A stretch of 50,975 nt of DNA from Bacteroidota bacterium (GTDB lineage Bacteria; Bacteroidota; Bacteroidia; B-17B0; Aurantibacillaceae), in assembly GCA_023251755.1 (NCBI GenBank), contig JAHEYF010000025.1:1-50975 (forward strand), in the 5' to 3' direction. Positions 25,906 to 33,241 of this stretch are shown here, piece by piece; position 1 is the first letter of the stretch; every line of letters begins with the position of its first letter. The notes below the pieces were generated by a model. That model was given only the letters and a program-made list of their open reading frames with translations. It was not told the origin of the DNA and made no database searches. Both the position numbers and the translations under genes were made by a program.

Positions 25906-27189
25906 ATGAAAACCAAATTACTTTTTTTCACAATTGCCCTGTTCTACAATTCCTGCATGGCCCAAATATGGACAACAGGCACTAACATTATTAAACCTGT
26001 ACGCGCAGGTAACACTGTTGGGTATGTAACAAATAATGATGCCTGGTTGTTTATTGTTTCAGGCCGCGGTCAAAACGATGTAATGGTAAAATCGCTTCAA
26101 CGGTATAAGTTAAGTACAAACTCATGGGACACTCTTAGTCCACACCCTACAGGTTTACTGGGTGGAGCAACAGCTGTTTTAAAAGACACCATCTATGTTA
26201 TATGCGGTGTGGTGAACCCTCCTGGTATCGGGCAAAATATAGTTTACAAATACAGCATTCATCAGGACACCTGGTCGCAGGCGGCTAATTTTCCTTATGT
26301 AACCGGAGATGCCAAGGCGGTAGCGTATCAGGATAGTTTAATATATGCAGCAGGAGGTTATGCCGGCCCTAACGACGGGACTGTAAAATTGTACAACGCA
26401 AACACAAACTCCTGGCGCTCTGCAAGCTCTTTCCCTTCAGGAGGAAGAAGAAGTTATGGTGGCTTTGCACGAACAGGAGATACACTGATTTATATGTGTG
26501 GTACAACTGGTTTTTGGTCGACTAATTATTACAACACAGTTTATGTTGGGGTAATTAGTCAGACCAACCGTGCAGTGATTAACTGGACAACAGGCGTAAA
26601 CTTTCCGGGACAAACCCGTACATTTTTTGATGCATACACCTGGGGTAACAAGGGTATAATAATGACGGGAGGAAGTACCGACAACACCTTTAACACACAC
26701 AGCAACGAATGTTATGTGTACAGCCCCAAAAACAATGCCTGGACACAATTGCCCGATAAACCAACAGCCTGGTTAACCGGGCAAAGTGCTTCGGTGGAGC
26801 TGCCCGGCAATGTGTGGAAATTAATTTGTGCCAGCGGTTATAAAAACGATTACCTGTTTGAAACAGAACTATTCAGCGATACATTAGTGCCAACCGGAAT
26901 AGAAAATAAAACAAACAAAAATACAAGTGATATAGTATTGGTTCAAAACCTTCCCAACCCTTTTGGTACTGTTACAACTATTAACTACGAAATTAAGCAG
27001 AAAGGCCATGTTACTTTAAAGGTATTCGACAGTACGCGAAAAGAAGTAGCGACCGTGGTGAATGGCAAACAAAGTCCTGGTAAATATGTTGTAAATTTTG
27101 ATGGAAGCAATTTACCTGCAGGGCTGTATTATTATACCCTTCAGTCCGGGCAATTCAGCGAAACAAAAAAGATGCTCATTGCCCGGTGA
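25906..27189 (+). CDS. Kelch-repeat T9SS cargo protein with type A sorting domain
   Basis: The signal peptide MKTKLLFFTIALFYNSCMAQ begins at ATG 25906, so I reject the longer ORF from 25849. Residues about 25-345 form a beta-propeller of Kelch type: repeats with VKLYNANTNSWRSASSFPSGG, VYSPKNNAWTQLPDKPTAW and YAAGGYAGPNDG. The C-terminal ~75 residues are a T9SS type A domain (LVQNLPNPFGTVTTINYEI, VTLKVFDSTRKEVATVV, LPAGLYYYTL and a final KKMLIAR). The 427-residue product should be exported by T9SS. Propellers of this type bind sugars or proteins; the ligand is unknown. The gene sits between the two LytS/LytTR systems, so control by one of them is possible but not shown. Confidence 0.88.
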   Translation: MKTKLLFFTIALFYNSCMAQIWTTGTNIIKPVRAGNTVGYVTNNDAWLFIVSGRGQNDVMVKSLQRYKLSTNSWDTLSPHPTGLLGGATAVLKDTIYVICGVVNPPGIGQNIVYKYSIHQDTWSQAANFPYVTGDAKAVAYQDSLIYAAGGYAGPNDGTVKLYNANTNSWRSASSFPSGGRRSYGGFARTGDTLIYMCGTTGFWSTNYYNTVYVGVISQTNRAVINWTTGVNFPGQTRTFFDAYTWGNKGIIMTGGSTDNTFNTHSNECYVYSPKNNAWTQLPDKPTAWLTGQSASVELPGNVWKLICASGYKNDYLFETELFSDTLVPTGIENKTNKNTSDIVLVQNLPNPFGTVTTINYEIKQKGHVTLKVFDSTRKEVATVVNGKQSPGKYVVNFDGSNLPAGLYYYTLQSGQFSETKKMLIAR

Positions 27190-27242
27190 ATAGAATAACA
27201 AAGGCTGTTTTTTATTTGTAATTTCCGGGTTTAAATTGTTGT

Positions 27243-28298
27243 ATGGCGCTGCTCAAAAAATACAAAGCCTTTGTCCTGTTTTGGCTGGGCTACCTGTTGT
27301 TCGAGGCTTACCTCGAATATGTATGGTTCAGTTCCGCCTTTAAAGATAGTTCCACAGTACAATCTTACGTCCGGGCATTTAACGGGGAAGCACTTTTATT
27401 AGTGGTAAAAATTCCTCTTACCCATTTAGCAGGTTTTATTCTTCAGCAATATGTAACAAAAACAAAAAAAGCAATAGTGGTATTCATATCCCTGTTGTTG
27501 ATTTTTGCTGCAGGTATTTTGCTGCACAGAATTTTGGTCAATGAAATTACATTCCCTCATATTTATGAGCAGACAAATGAGCATGAAGGTGTTTTTGTTT
27601 TCCTCAACTTAATGAACTCTTTTCTTGACCTTGTTTTTGCTGCCGGCCTGGGCTTTGCCTGGCAGCAATACCGTATGCAATTAATATGGAAAGAGAAGGA
27701 AAAAGAATTAAACAAACAGAAATTAGAAACCGAATTGAATTTTTTAAAGGCACAAACCAATCCTCACTTTTTATTCAACACCCTGAATAATATTTATGCA
27801 CTTGCCCGGAAAAATTCGGAACATACAGCTGAAATGATTATGAAATTATCGGCCATACTCAGGTATATGTTGTATGAAACAAACAAACAACGGGTTGAAC
27901 TATGTAAAGAAGTAGAAGTAATTGAACATTATATTGAACTTGAAAAGATAAGGTACAACAAACGATTAAAAATTGAGTTTAAAACAACTATCGACAATGA
28001 ACAGGAACCCATTGCCCCTTTGATCCTTCTTCCCTTTATTGAAAATGCGTTTAAGCACGGGCCGGGCGAGTCGAGGTTTGAGGCCTGTATTTTTATTCAC
28101 CTGCAATTGGAAAAAGGAAACCTGCTTTTTGAAATAGAAAATTCAAAAGAAACAGATAAGGGCTTAGCGCCTGAATCGGAAGGCATAGGATTAAAAAACA
28201 GTAAGCGCCAGCTGGAATTAACTTATCCCACAAGAAAACTTGAAATTGTGAACAGCTTCGATCGCTTTAAAGTAAAATTGTTACTTGTACTAAATTAA
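27243..28298 (+). CDS. LytS-type sensor histidine kinase (four-TM)
   Basis: A 351-residue kinase with four predicted membrane helices (about 9-30, 48-68, 78-97 and 118-140) and no large extracellular domain. A coiled coil leads into the His_kinase domain with H175 in AQTNPHFLFNTLNNIYALAR. The ATPase half shows LLPFIENAFKHGPGE and a weak G box (EGIGLKNSKRQLEL). It is encoded 70 bp upstream of a LytTR regulator, forming a standard Bacteroidota pair. Short TM-only sensors like this may sense the membrane or a partner protein; the signal is unknown. I see no clear promoter motif in the 53-bp gap after the Kelch gene. Confidence 0.9.
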   Translation: MALLKKYKAFVLFWLGYLLFEAYLEYVWFSSAFKDSSTVQSYVRAFNGEALLLVVKIPLTHLAGFILQQYVTKTKKAIVVFISLLLIFAAGILLHRILVNEITFPHIYEQTNEHEGVFVFLNLMNSFLDLVFAAGLGFAWQQYRMQLIWKEKEKELNKQKLETELNFLKAQTNPHFLFNTLNNIYALARKNSEHTAEMIMKLSAILRYMLYETNKQRVELCKEVEVIEHYIELEKIRYNKRLKIEFKTTIDNEQEPIAPLILLPFIENAFKHGPGESRFEACIFIHLQLEKGNLLFEIENSKETDKGLAPESEGIGLKNSKRQLELTYPTRKLEIVNSFDRFKVKLLLVLN

Positions 28299-28368
28299 TC
28301 CAATGGCTATCAACAGCAAAGAAACCTCCTGTCGACAAATAAACGATGGACTCTAAACTTTAAACTAT

Positions 28369-29085
28369 ATGAAACAATACAATTGTATCATAATTGAGGA
28401 TGAACCTCTGGCGGCGGAACTATTAGAAGAATATGTGAGCCAGGTGAACTTTGTTCATTTACTGGCTGTGTGCAATGATGCGATACAGGCACTTGAATTC
28501 ATGCGTACGGAAAAGGTGGACTTAATTTTTCTGGACATCCATTTACCGAAATTAAAGGGGCTTGATTTTTTGGCTTCCTTAAAGAACCCACCGTCGGTAA
28601 TTATTACGACTGCATACAATGAGTATGCAATTCAGGGTTATGAATACAATGTAATAGATTACCTCTTAAAACCTATTGATTTTGGAAGGTTTATAAAAGC
28701 CATCAACAAATTAAAAAACATAAACTCCCCTGAGCAAGCCATGCCTTCAGTATTAGCAGAAGAACCGGAAAGGCCCTTTATATTTGTGAACGCCGATAAA
28801 AAAAGAGTAAAGGTCTATCTGGATGAAATTGTTTACTTAGAAGGCGACAGGGAATACGTTAAAATAGTTACGCGAGAAAATAGTATCCGTACAAAAATGC
28901 AAATCAGTAAAGCAGACAGCCTCACTGTGAAAGGTAATTTTATCCGGGTACACCGCTCGTTTATTGTGGCTTCAAAAGAAATTGTTTCTTATTCGGCAAC
29001 AGATATTGAAGTAAAAGGGAAATCAATCCCAATCGGAAGAAGTTACAAGGAACTTGTTTTGACTACGCTCAATTCCCTTGCTTAA
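28369..29085 (+). CDS. LytTR-family response regulator, partner of the four-TM kinase
   Basis: A 238-residue regulator. Receiver domain with acidic pair in IIEDEPLAAELL, phospho-acceptor D56 in DLIFLDIHLPKLKGLDFL, and the switch region VIITTAYNEYAIQGYEYNVIDYLLKP. The LytTR domain (about 135-235) contains IFVNADKKRVKVYLDEIVYLEGDREYVKIV and FIRVHRSFIVASKEIVSY. It is the second gene of a kinase/regulator pair. A 20-nt inverted repeat lies 35 bp after the stop codon. Confidence 0.93.
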   Translation: MKQYNCIIIEDEPLAAELLEEYVSQVNFVHLLAVCNDAIQALEFMRTEKVDLIFLDIHLPKLKGLDFLASLKNPPSVIITTAYNEYAIQGYEYNVIDYLLKPIDFGRFIKAINKLKNINSPEQAMPSVLAEEPERPFIFVNADKKRVKVYLDEIVYLEGDREYVKIVTRENSIRTKMQISKADSLTVKGNFIRVHRSFIVASKEIVSYSATDIEVKGKSIPIGRSYKELVLTTLNSLA

Positions 29086-29119
29086 AGAATTACGATTGAC
29101 GGGTTGCGAATCTACGAAT

Positions 29120-29217
29120 ACAAATTTATACGAATATACTAATCTGTGTGTGGCCTTGGGTGTATAGCCATGCTCGTAACTTGTTATTTCAACATTAGGA
29201 TATTCGTATTGATTTGT
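29120..29217. repeat. Inverted repeat of TACGAATAT words between convergent genes
   Basis: ACAAATTTATACGAATATAC (29120-29139) and GGATATTCGTATTGATTTGT (29198-29217) pair at 17 of 20 positions around a 58-nt loop. The gap 29086-29280 holds no gene; this stem may terminate both the regulator gene and the convergent barrel gene. The word ACGAATATACT also occurs upstream of accC near 8411. Confidence 0.65.
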
Positions 29218-29280
29218 AATTAGTAGTCAAAACAACTGTTAACAATTCGCTGACCAGAACTTCGAACAAGGAACTAATGT

Positions 29281-30135
29281 CTACCGCAGATTTTTTCCTA
29301 AATGCCCCCAGTCGAACTGATAGCCCATGGTTAGTATGCCCTGTAGTGCACCAAATGCATGCTGTGCATTGCCATGGCCTTTGCCGTGTACAAGGCAGTT
29401 TATATAATCGGCATAAGTAGCTTTTCCCGTAAACTCAATTACCCATCCCTTCCACAACTCTGCCCTTATACCTGTTTCAACACCGGCAATGGCTCCTGCA
29501 ATTTTCCAGTTGTTGTTAAGGCGCTGACCAAAAATAGTAACATCGGTGCGGGGCATTACAAAACCGATCCCTGGTTTTACGACCAGGCCGATGTTGTGTT
29601 TTTCATTTTTAGAGGTATACAGCTTCCAGCGCTTCATTACATTAAACATCCAGAAGTTAGCGCCATCGGTGTGTTCAAAATGAAAGTCGTTGCGAGAAAA
29701 AACGGTGTCTTTGTCTACCATTTGCCCGAGTATATTTCCTTTAATTCTCATTTTTTGTCCGTCGGTTACAACGTACTTGGCATGATCGTAATTTATTTCA
29801 ATTCCAAAATCCCTTTCATTGTTAAAGTAATAACCTGCGCGGGCATTAAACTGGGGGATGGTAATATTGATAACATCGGGCAGTTTATCAAAGTCCGGAG
29901 CATCGTGTGCCACGGCCTTGTATATCCGGAAATCATATACTCCAAATTCATTTTTCAAATTCGGGTCGCCATCGTTTTTAAAGTGTATGGTGCTTTTGGT
30001 ATAACGTTCGCGGTTGTAGCCCCATAAAATATAAAAGGAACCTTTCTTTTTTACAATACTTGTATCGGAAAAAACTCTTGCAAAGGAAATTGTTGTTTGC
30101 ACTATTAAAAGCAATAAAACAAAACACTTGCGCAT
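29281..30135 (-). CDS. Outer-membrane beta-barrel protein, unknown function
   Basis: A 284-residue protein with signal peptide (MRKCFVLLLLIVQTTISFA). The mature part alternates short amphipathic strands rich in Tyr, Phe and Gly (GSFYILWGYNRERYTKS, ARAGYYFNNERDFGIEINYDHA, GLVVKPGIGFVMPRTD, ILTMGYQFDWGH), as in 8-10-stranded outer-membrane barrels. I do not recognise a named family with confidence. It lies 5 bp after the tsaE stop codon, so it is probably transcribed with tsaE, although the two have no obvious functional link. Confidence 0.72.
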   Translation of the reverse strand: MRKCFVLLLLIVQTTISFARVFSDTSIVKKKGSFYILWGYNRERYTKSTIHFKNDGDPNLKNEFGVYDFRIYKAVAHDAPDFDKLPDVINITIPQFNARAGYYFNNERDFGIEINYDHAKYVVTDGQKMRIKGNILGQMVDKDTVFSRNDFHFEHTDGANFWMFNVMKRWKLYTSKNEKHNIGLVVKPGIGFVMPRTDVTIFGQRLNNNWKIAGAIAGVETGIRAELWKGWVIEFTGKATYADYINCLVHGKGHGNAQHAFGALQGILTMGYQFDWGHLGKNLR

Positions 30136-30140
30136 GAGTA

Positions 30141-30563
30141 TTATTTTTTAGATGCCCTAAGATAACGAACATTGTCTTTCAACTGTATGACAACGATCAG
30201 GAAATTTGTTAAAATAAGTGGCTCCGCTATTTCGGGCCATTCAATAAAACAATAATTTCCACTCTCAATATATTCTTCAAACCCAATGTCTAAGCATTCT
30301 CCGGCTTTTTTTAACCGGTATAAATCGAAATGGTATATTTTTTCCTGTTTGTTGTTTTGGTACTCGTTTACAATAGCATAAGTAGGACTGCTCATGTTTT
30401 CAGCCACTCCCAGTGTCCGGCAGATGGCTTTTATAAAAGTGGTTTTACCTGCGCCCATGTGCGCATGAAAAGCAAACACCTTTGTATCTCCTGCAAACGC
30501 CAGCAATTGAGCAGCAGCAGCAGCCAGTTTATGTTCTTCTAAAATAATTTCGAGCTCTTGCAC
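30141..30563 (-). CDS. tsaE: tRNA threonylcarbamoyladenosine biosynthesis ATPase TsaE
   Basis: ATPase that supports the TsaB-TsaD complex in making N6-threonylcarbamoyladenosine at position 37 of tRNAs reading ANN codons. The Walker A loop HAHMGAGKTTFIKAIC holds K40 and T41. It is followed by the family segment SSPTYAIVNEYQNNKQEKIYHFDLYRLKKAGECLDIGFEEYIES and FIEWPE. At 140 residues it has normal length. The start codon is GTG (30563), with no ATG nearby in frame. A palindrome of the TTTATTCGTTCA family lies just upstream, between this gene and the EVE gene. Confidence 0.93.
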   Translation of the reverse strand: MQELEIILEEHKLAAAAAQLLAFAGDTKVFAFHAHMGAGKTTFIKAICRTLGVAENMSSPTYAIVNEYQNNKQEKIYHFDLYRLKKAGECLDIGFEEYIESGNYCFIEWPEIAEPLILTNFLIVVIQLKDNVRYLRASKK

Positions 30564-30582
30564 TTTGTTCTATAGTTTATAT

Positions 30583-30624
30583 GTTCATTCGTTTACTTGT
30601 CGGGGAACGGAAAAACGAATGAAC
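30583..30624. repeat. TTTATTCGTTCA-family palindrome
   Basis: GTTCATTCGTTT (30583-30594) and AAACGAATGAAC (30613-30624) are perfect reverse complements with an 18-nt loop. It lies between the EVE gene and tsaE, both on the minus strand, where it could terminate or attenuate transcription into tsaE. Confidence 0.75.
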
Positions 30625-30637
30625 AGAAAAACGATCA

Positions 30638-31042
30638 TCAGGATGTTAATTCAAGAATCCGTTCATACTCTGCCTTAGTAACTGCAGAAACAGACAGGCG
30701 GGAAAGCCTTACCAGCTGCATATCTTTTAAAACCGGGTCGGCTTTAATTTCGGCCAGGCTGATGTGTTTTTTTAAGGCCTTGTGCGGGGCTATGTCTACA
30801 CTTAACCAGGCCTCTTCTTTTGTAGTGGGGTCCTGGTAATGCTCCTTTACCACTTTGGCAATTCCTACAATGCAAAGTCCTTCGTTGCTGTGGTAAAAAA
30901 AGCAGTGATCGCCTTTTTTCATGGCCCTAAGGTTGTTGCGGGCAGCATAGTTGCGTACCCCGTCCCAGATAGTTTGTTTGTCTTTTACCAGCTTGTCCCA
31001 GCTGTATTTAAAAGGTTCGGATTTTACTAACCAGTAGTTCAT
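30638..31042 (-). CDS. EVE-domain protein
   Basis: A 134-residue single-domain protein of the EVE/PUA-like family. It begins MNYWLVKSEPFKYSWDKL, has IWDGVRNYAARNNLRAM and KGDHCFFYHSNEGLCIVGIAKV with the aromatic and glycine residues that form the modified-base pocket, and ends with VDPVLKDMQL-type strand residues (KADPVLKDMQLVRLSRLSV). EVE domains bind modified nucleobases in DNA or RNA; whether this one acts in RNA metabolism, restriction or defence cannot be read from the neighbours, which are housekeeping genes. Length and order fit the compact free-standing type (also called thymocyte nuclear protein 1-like). Confidence 0.93.
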   Translation of the reverse strand: MNYWLVKSEPFKYSWDKLVKDKQTIWDGVRNYAARNNLRAMKKGDHCFFYHSNEGLCIVGIAKVVKEHYQDPTTKEEAWLSVDIAPHKALKKHISLAEIKADPVLKDMQLVRLSRLSVSAVTKAEYERILELTS

Positions 31043-31079
31043 TTTTTAGATAATAGGGATTAGCGAATAGTTAATAGGT

Positions 31080-31109
31080 TGTATGTTGTACCTTGTATTC
31101 AGTCTGTGT
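31080..31109 (+). repeat. TGTATGTTGTAC repeat, second copy
   Basis: TGTATGTTGTACCTTGTATT followed by CAGTCTGTGT matches 8499-8528 at 28 of 30 positions in the same window orientation. It lies between the EVE gene and the methyltransferase gene. Confidence 0.7.
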
Positions 31110-31144
31110 AATATACAACGTTTTTAATTCCAACAATCGTACTT

Positions 31145-32014
31145 CTACTTTACCAATCGTCCCCAAACACCCAATGGCAATTTAACACCAGATGTGGAAG
31201 GAAGGTACAATTCACCGCTGCTTAATTCGGATTGATGCCTTTTAGCAAAACGTTGCAATAAATTTTCGGCCACCATGGCTGAGAAGCCAAGTGAGTAAGC
31301 GTTTAAAATCAACAGGTGTTCCTCTTCGTCAATCAATTGCAACACCCCCTGCATCATTTCTAAAATATGGTCTTCTAATTTCCATTTCTCTCCGTTGGGT
31401 CCATGCCCGAAAGCGGGAGGGTCGAGTACAATGCCCTGATATTTATTTCCCCTTCTGATTTCTTTTTTAACAAACTTTAGTGCATCGTCTACCATCCAGC
31501 GCACATTGTCGAGGCTGGAAAGCTGCATGTTTTCATTGGCCCAGGTAAGCACCTGTTTTATTGAATCAACATGTGTTACATCAGCTCCTGCTTTGCGTGC
31601 AGCTATGGATGCGCCACCGGTGTAGGCAAATAAGTTTAAAAATTTTGGTTTGGGCTTTGTCATTTTTTTTAATGACTGGTGGATCAGCTCCCAGTTAACG
31701 GCCTGCTCAGGAAAAATCCCTACATGTTTAAAAGAGGTTAAGCCGAGGCGGAATTTTAAACCCAGAGGATGGTATTGAATCACCCATTGATCGGGCATTT
31801 TTTTTGTTTTTACCCAATCGCCTGATGAGCTGGAGCGGGGAACAAATTTTACGTGCGCCTTTTTTTCCCATTCGTTACTGGTCCATTCTTTTTCCCATAC
31901 CGCTTGTGGTTCGGGTCGTATAGTAATATATTCACCAAAACGTTCGAGTTTTTCGAAATCACCACAATCAAGCAGTTCGTAATCTTTCCAGTGTTCGGGG
32001 AATAGTAAATCCAT
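31145..32014 (-). CDS. Class I SAM-dependent methyltransferase, RlmK/RlmI-like
   Basis: A 289-residue methyltransferase of the 23S rRNA m5C/m7G-type family. An N-terminal beta-rich part (1-115, PUA-like remnant; LGLKFRLGLTSFKHVGIFPEQ) precedes the Rossmann domain. Motif I is LNLFAYTGGASIAARKAGA, followed by the acidic VTHVDSIKQVLTWANENM and the catalytic IVLDPPAFGHG. This pattern fits PF10672-type enzymes; rRNA is the likely substrate by family, not proven. It is downstream of manC, separated by 106 bp of TTATTCGTTCAATTGT repeats that end two bases before its ATG. Confidence 0.86.
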   Translation of the reverse strand: MDLLFPEHWKDYELLDCGDFEKLERFGEYITIRPEPQAVWEKEWTSNEWEKKAHVKFVPRSSSSGDWVKTKKMPDQWVIQYHPLGLKFRLGLTSFKHVGIFPEQAVNWELIHQSLKKMTKPKPKFLNLFAYTGGASIAARKAGADVTHVDSIKQVLTWANENMQLSSLDNVRWMVDDALKFVKKEIRRGNKYQGIVLDPPAFGHGPNGEKWKLEDHILEMMQGVLQLIDEEEHLLILNAYSLGFSAMVAENLLQRFAKRHQSELSSGELYLPSTSGVKLPLGVWGRLVK

Positions 32015-32016
32015 TT

Positions 32017-32094
32017 TTATTCGTTCAATTGTTTATTTGTTCAATTGTTTATTCGTTCAATTGTTCTGCAACTATTGAACTTAGGAACGAATAA
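32017..32094. repeat. Three 16-bp tandem repeats plus inverted arm (TTTATTCGTTCA family)
   Basis: TTATTCGTTCAATTGT is repeated three times in tandem (32017-32032, 32033-32048, 32049-32064; the middle one has one change). The third unit's TTATTCGTTC pairs perfectly with GAACGAATAA at 32085-32094. The array starts two bases upstream of the methyltransferase ATG, so it occupies that gene's whole leader. Confidence 0.85.
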
Positions 32095-32120
32095 ACGATT
32101 AAACCTGAATACATATAGGT

Positions 32121-33209
32121 TTAGACGAATTTCTCCCCCTTCTGCACCTTCACATCGTTTACAAAATTCCGGATTTGTTGTTCATCCTGTTTTTTGCATA
32201 CCAGTAATATTCCGTCTGATTCAACAACAATATAATCTTCCAGGCCCTGTAAGATGACCAATTTTTCTTTGGGAACATGAACAATGCAATTTTTACTGTT
32301 GTACAACATTACGTTTTTTCCAACCACAGCATTTTCACCGGGCGTATGCGGTATGTGTGCATATAAACTTCCCCAGGTCCCTAAATCACTCCAACCGATA
32401 ATAGAAGACCGTACATAGACATTTTTGGCGTTCTCCATCACGGCATAATCGATGGAAATATTTTTACAGGTGATGTAAGCATTTTTAATGAACTCGTTTT
32501 CTTCGGGTGTATTGTAGACATCAATTCCATCCCTGAACAAATGAGCCATTTCGGGATCGTGTTTTTCAAAGGCTTTGATAATGCTTTTTGTACTCCAGAT
32601 AAAAATCCCTGAATTCCATAAAAAATCCCCACTCTGCACAAAAAATTTAGCCATTTCATGATCCGGCTTTTCAGTAAAGGTTTTTACCTTTTTTATACGG
32701 GTATCTTTTTCTTTTACCGGCGAATCTACAAACTGAATGTAACCATAACCGGTATCGGGCCTGCTGGGCTTTATTCCCAGGGTAACCAGGCAATCTTCGC
32801 TTTGCGCTTTTGCAAAACAGGATTTAATGGCTTTGGTAAATGTGTCTTCCTTTGTGATGAGGTGATCGCTTGGCGCCACTACCGTTAAGGCATTCGGGTT
32901 CAGCTTGTGTATTTTATAAGAAGCATAAGCAATGCAGGGGGCCGTGTTTTTTCTGGAAGGTTCCAATAAAACATTTTCTTTCGGAATACGTTTCAACTGT
33001 TCGTATACCAATTGTTTGTATTGTTCGCTTGTAACAACGTAAATATTTTTTTCGGGACAGGATTTTAAAAACCGCTTATAGGTTTGCTGTAAAAGTGTTT
33101 CGCCTGTTCCCAATACATCCAGAAATTGTTTGGGGTAAGAAGTTTTGCTCATTGGCCAGAAGCGGCTTCCCACGCCTCCGGCCATTATTATGCAATAATT
33201 GTTTTTCAT
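32121..33209 (-). CDS. manC: Mannose-1-phosphate guanylyltransferase
   Basis: Makes GDP-mannose from mannose-1-phosphate and GTP for polysaccharide synthesis. The nucleotidyltransferase signature MAGGVGSRFWPMSKTSYPKQFL spans about residues 9-30. VVAPSDHLI, GYGYIQF, FTEKPD and WNSGIFIW follow in the family order. At 362 residues it is the short form without the fused phosphomannose isomerase domain. It starts 32 bp after the stop of the aminotransferase gene, so they are probably one transcript. No other polysaccharide genes are nearby. The symbol manC is by family. Confidence 0.93.
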   Translation of the reverse strand: MKNNYCIIMAGGVGSRFWPMSKTSYPKQFLDVLGTGETLLQQTYKRFLKSCPEKNIYVVTSEQYKQLVYEQLKRIPKENVLLEPSRKNTAPCIAYASYKIHKLNPNALTVVAPSDHLITKEDTFTKAIKSCFAKAQSEDCLVTLGIKPSRPDTGYGYIQFVDSPVKEKDTRIKKVKTFTEKPDHEMAKFFVQSGDFLWNSGIFIWSTKSIIKAFEKHDPEMAHLFRDGIDVYNTPEENEFIKNAYITCKNISIDYAVMENAKNVYVRSSIIGWSDLGTWGSLYAHIPHTPGENAVVGKNVMLYNSKNCIVHVPKEKLVILQGLEDYIVVESDGILLVCKKQDEQQIRNFVNDVKVQKGEKFV

Positions 33210-33241
33210 AAACAGAACGGGCTGCTGAAAATAAAATCAGG

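Noticed and set aside
30638-31042. EVE protein as part of a defence island
   Set aside because: EVE domains do occur in defence systems, but here all neighbours (tsaE, methyltransferase, manC) are housekeeping-type genes.
31145-32014. Considered calling the gene rlmI or rlmK
   Set aside because: Family motifs agree but the length and N-terminal part differ, so a specific rRNA target is not supported.
32017-32064. Tandem repeats considered as a CRISPR array
   Set aside because: The units are adjacent without spacers, 16 bp long and part of a dispersed palindrome family; no cas genes are in the window.
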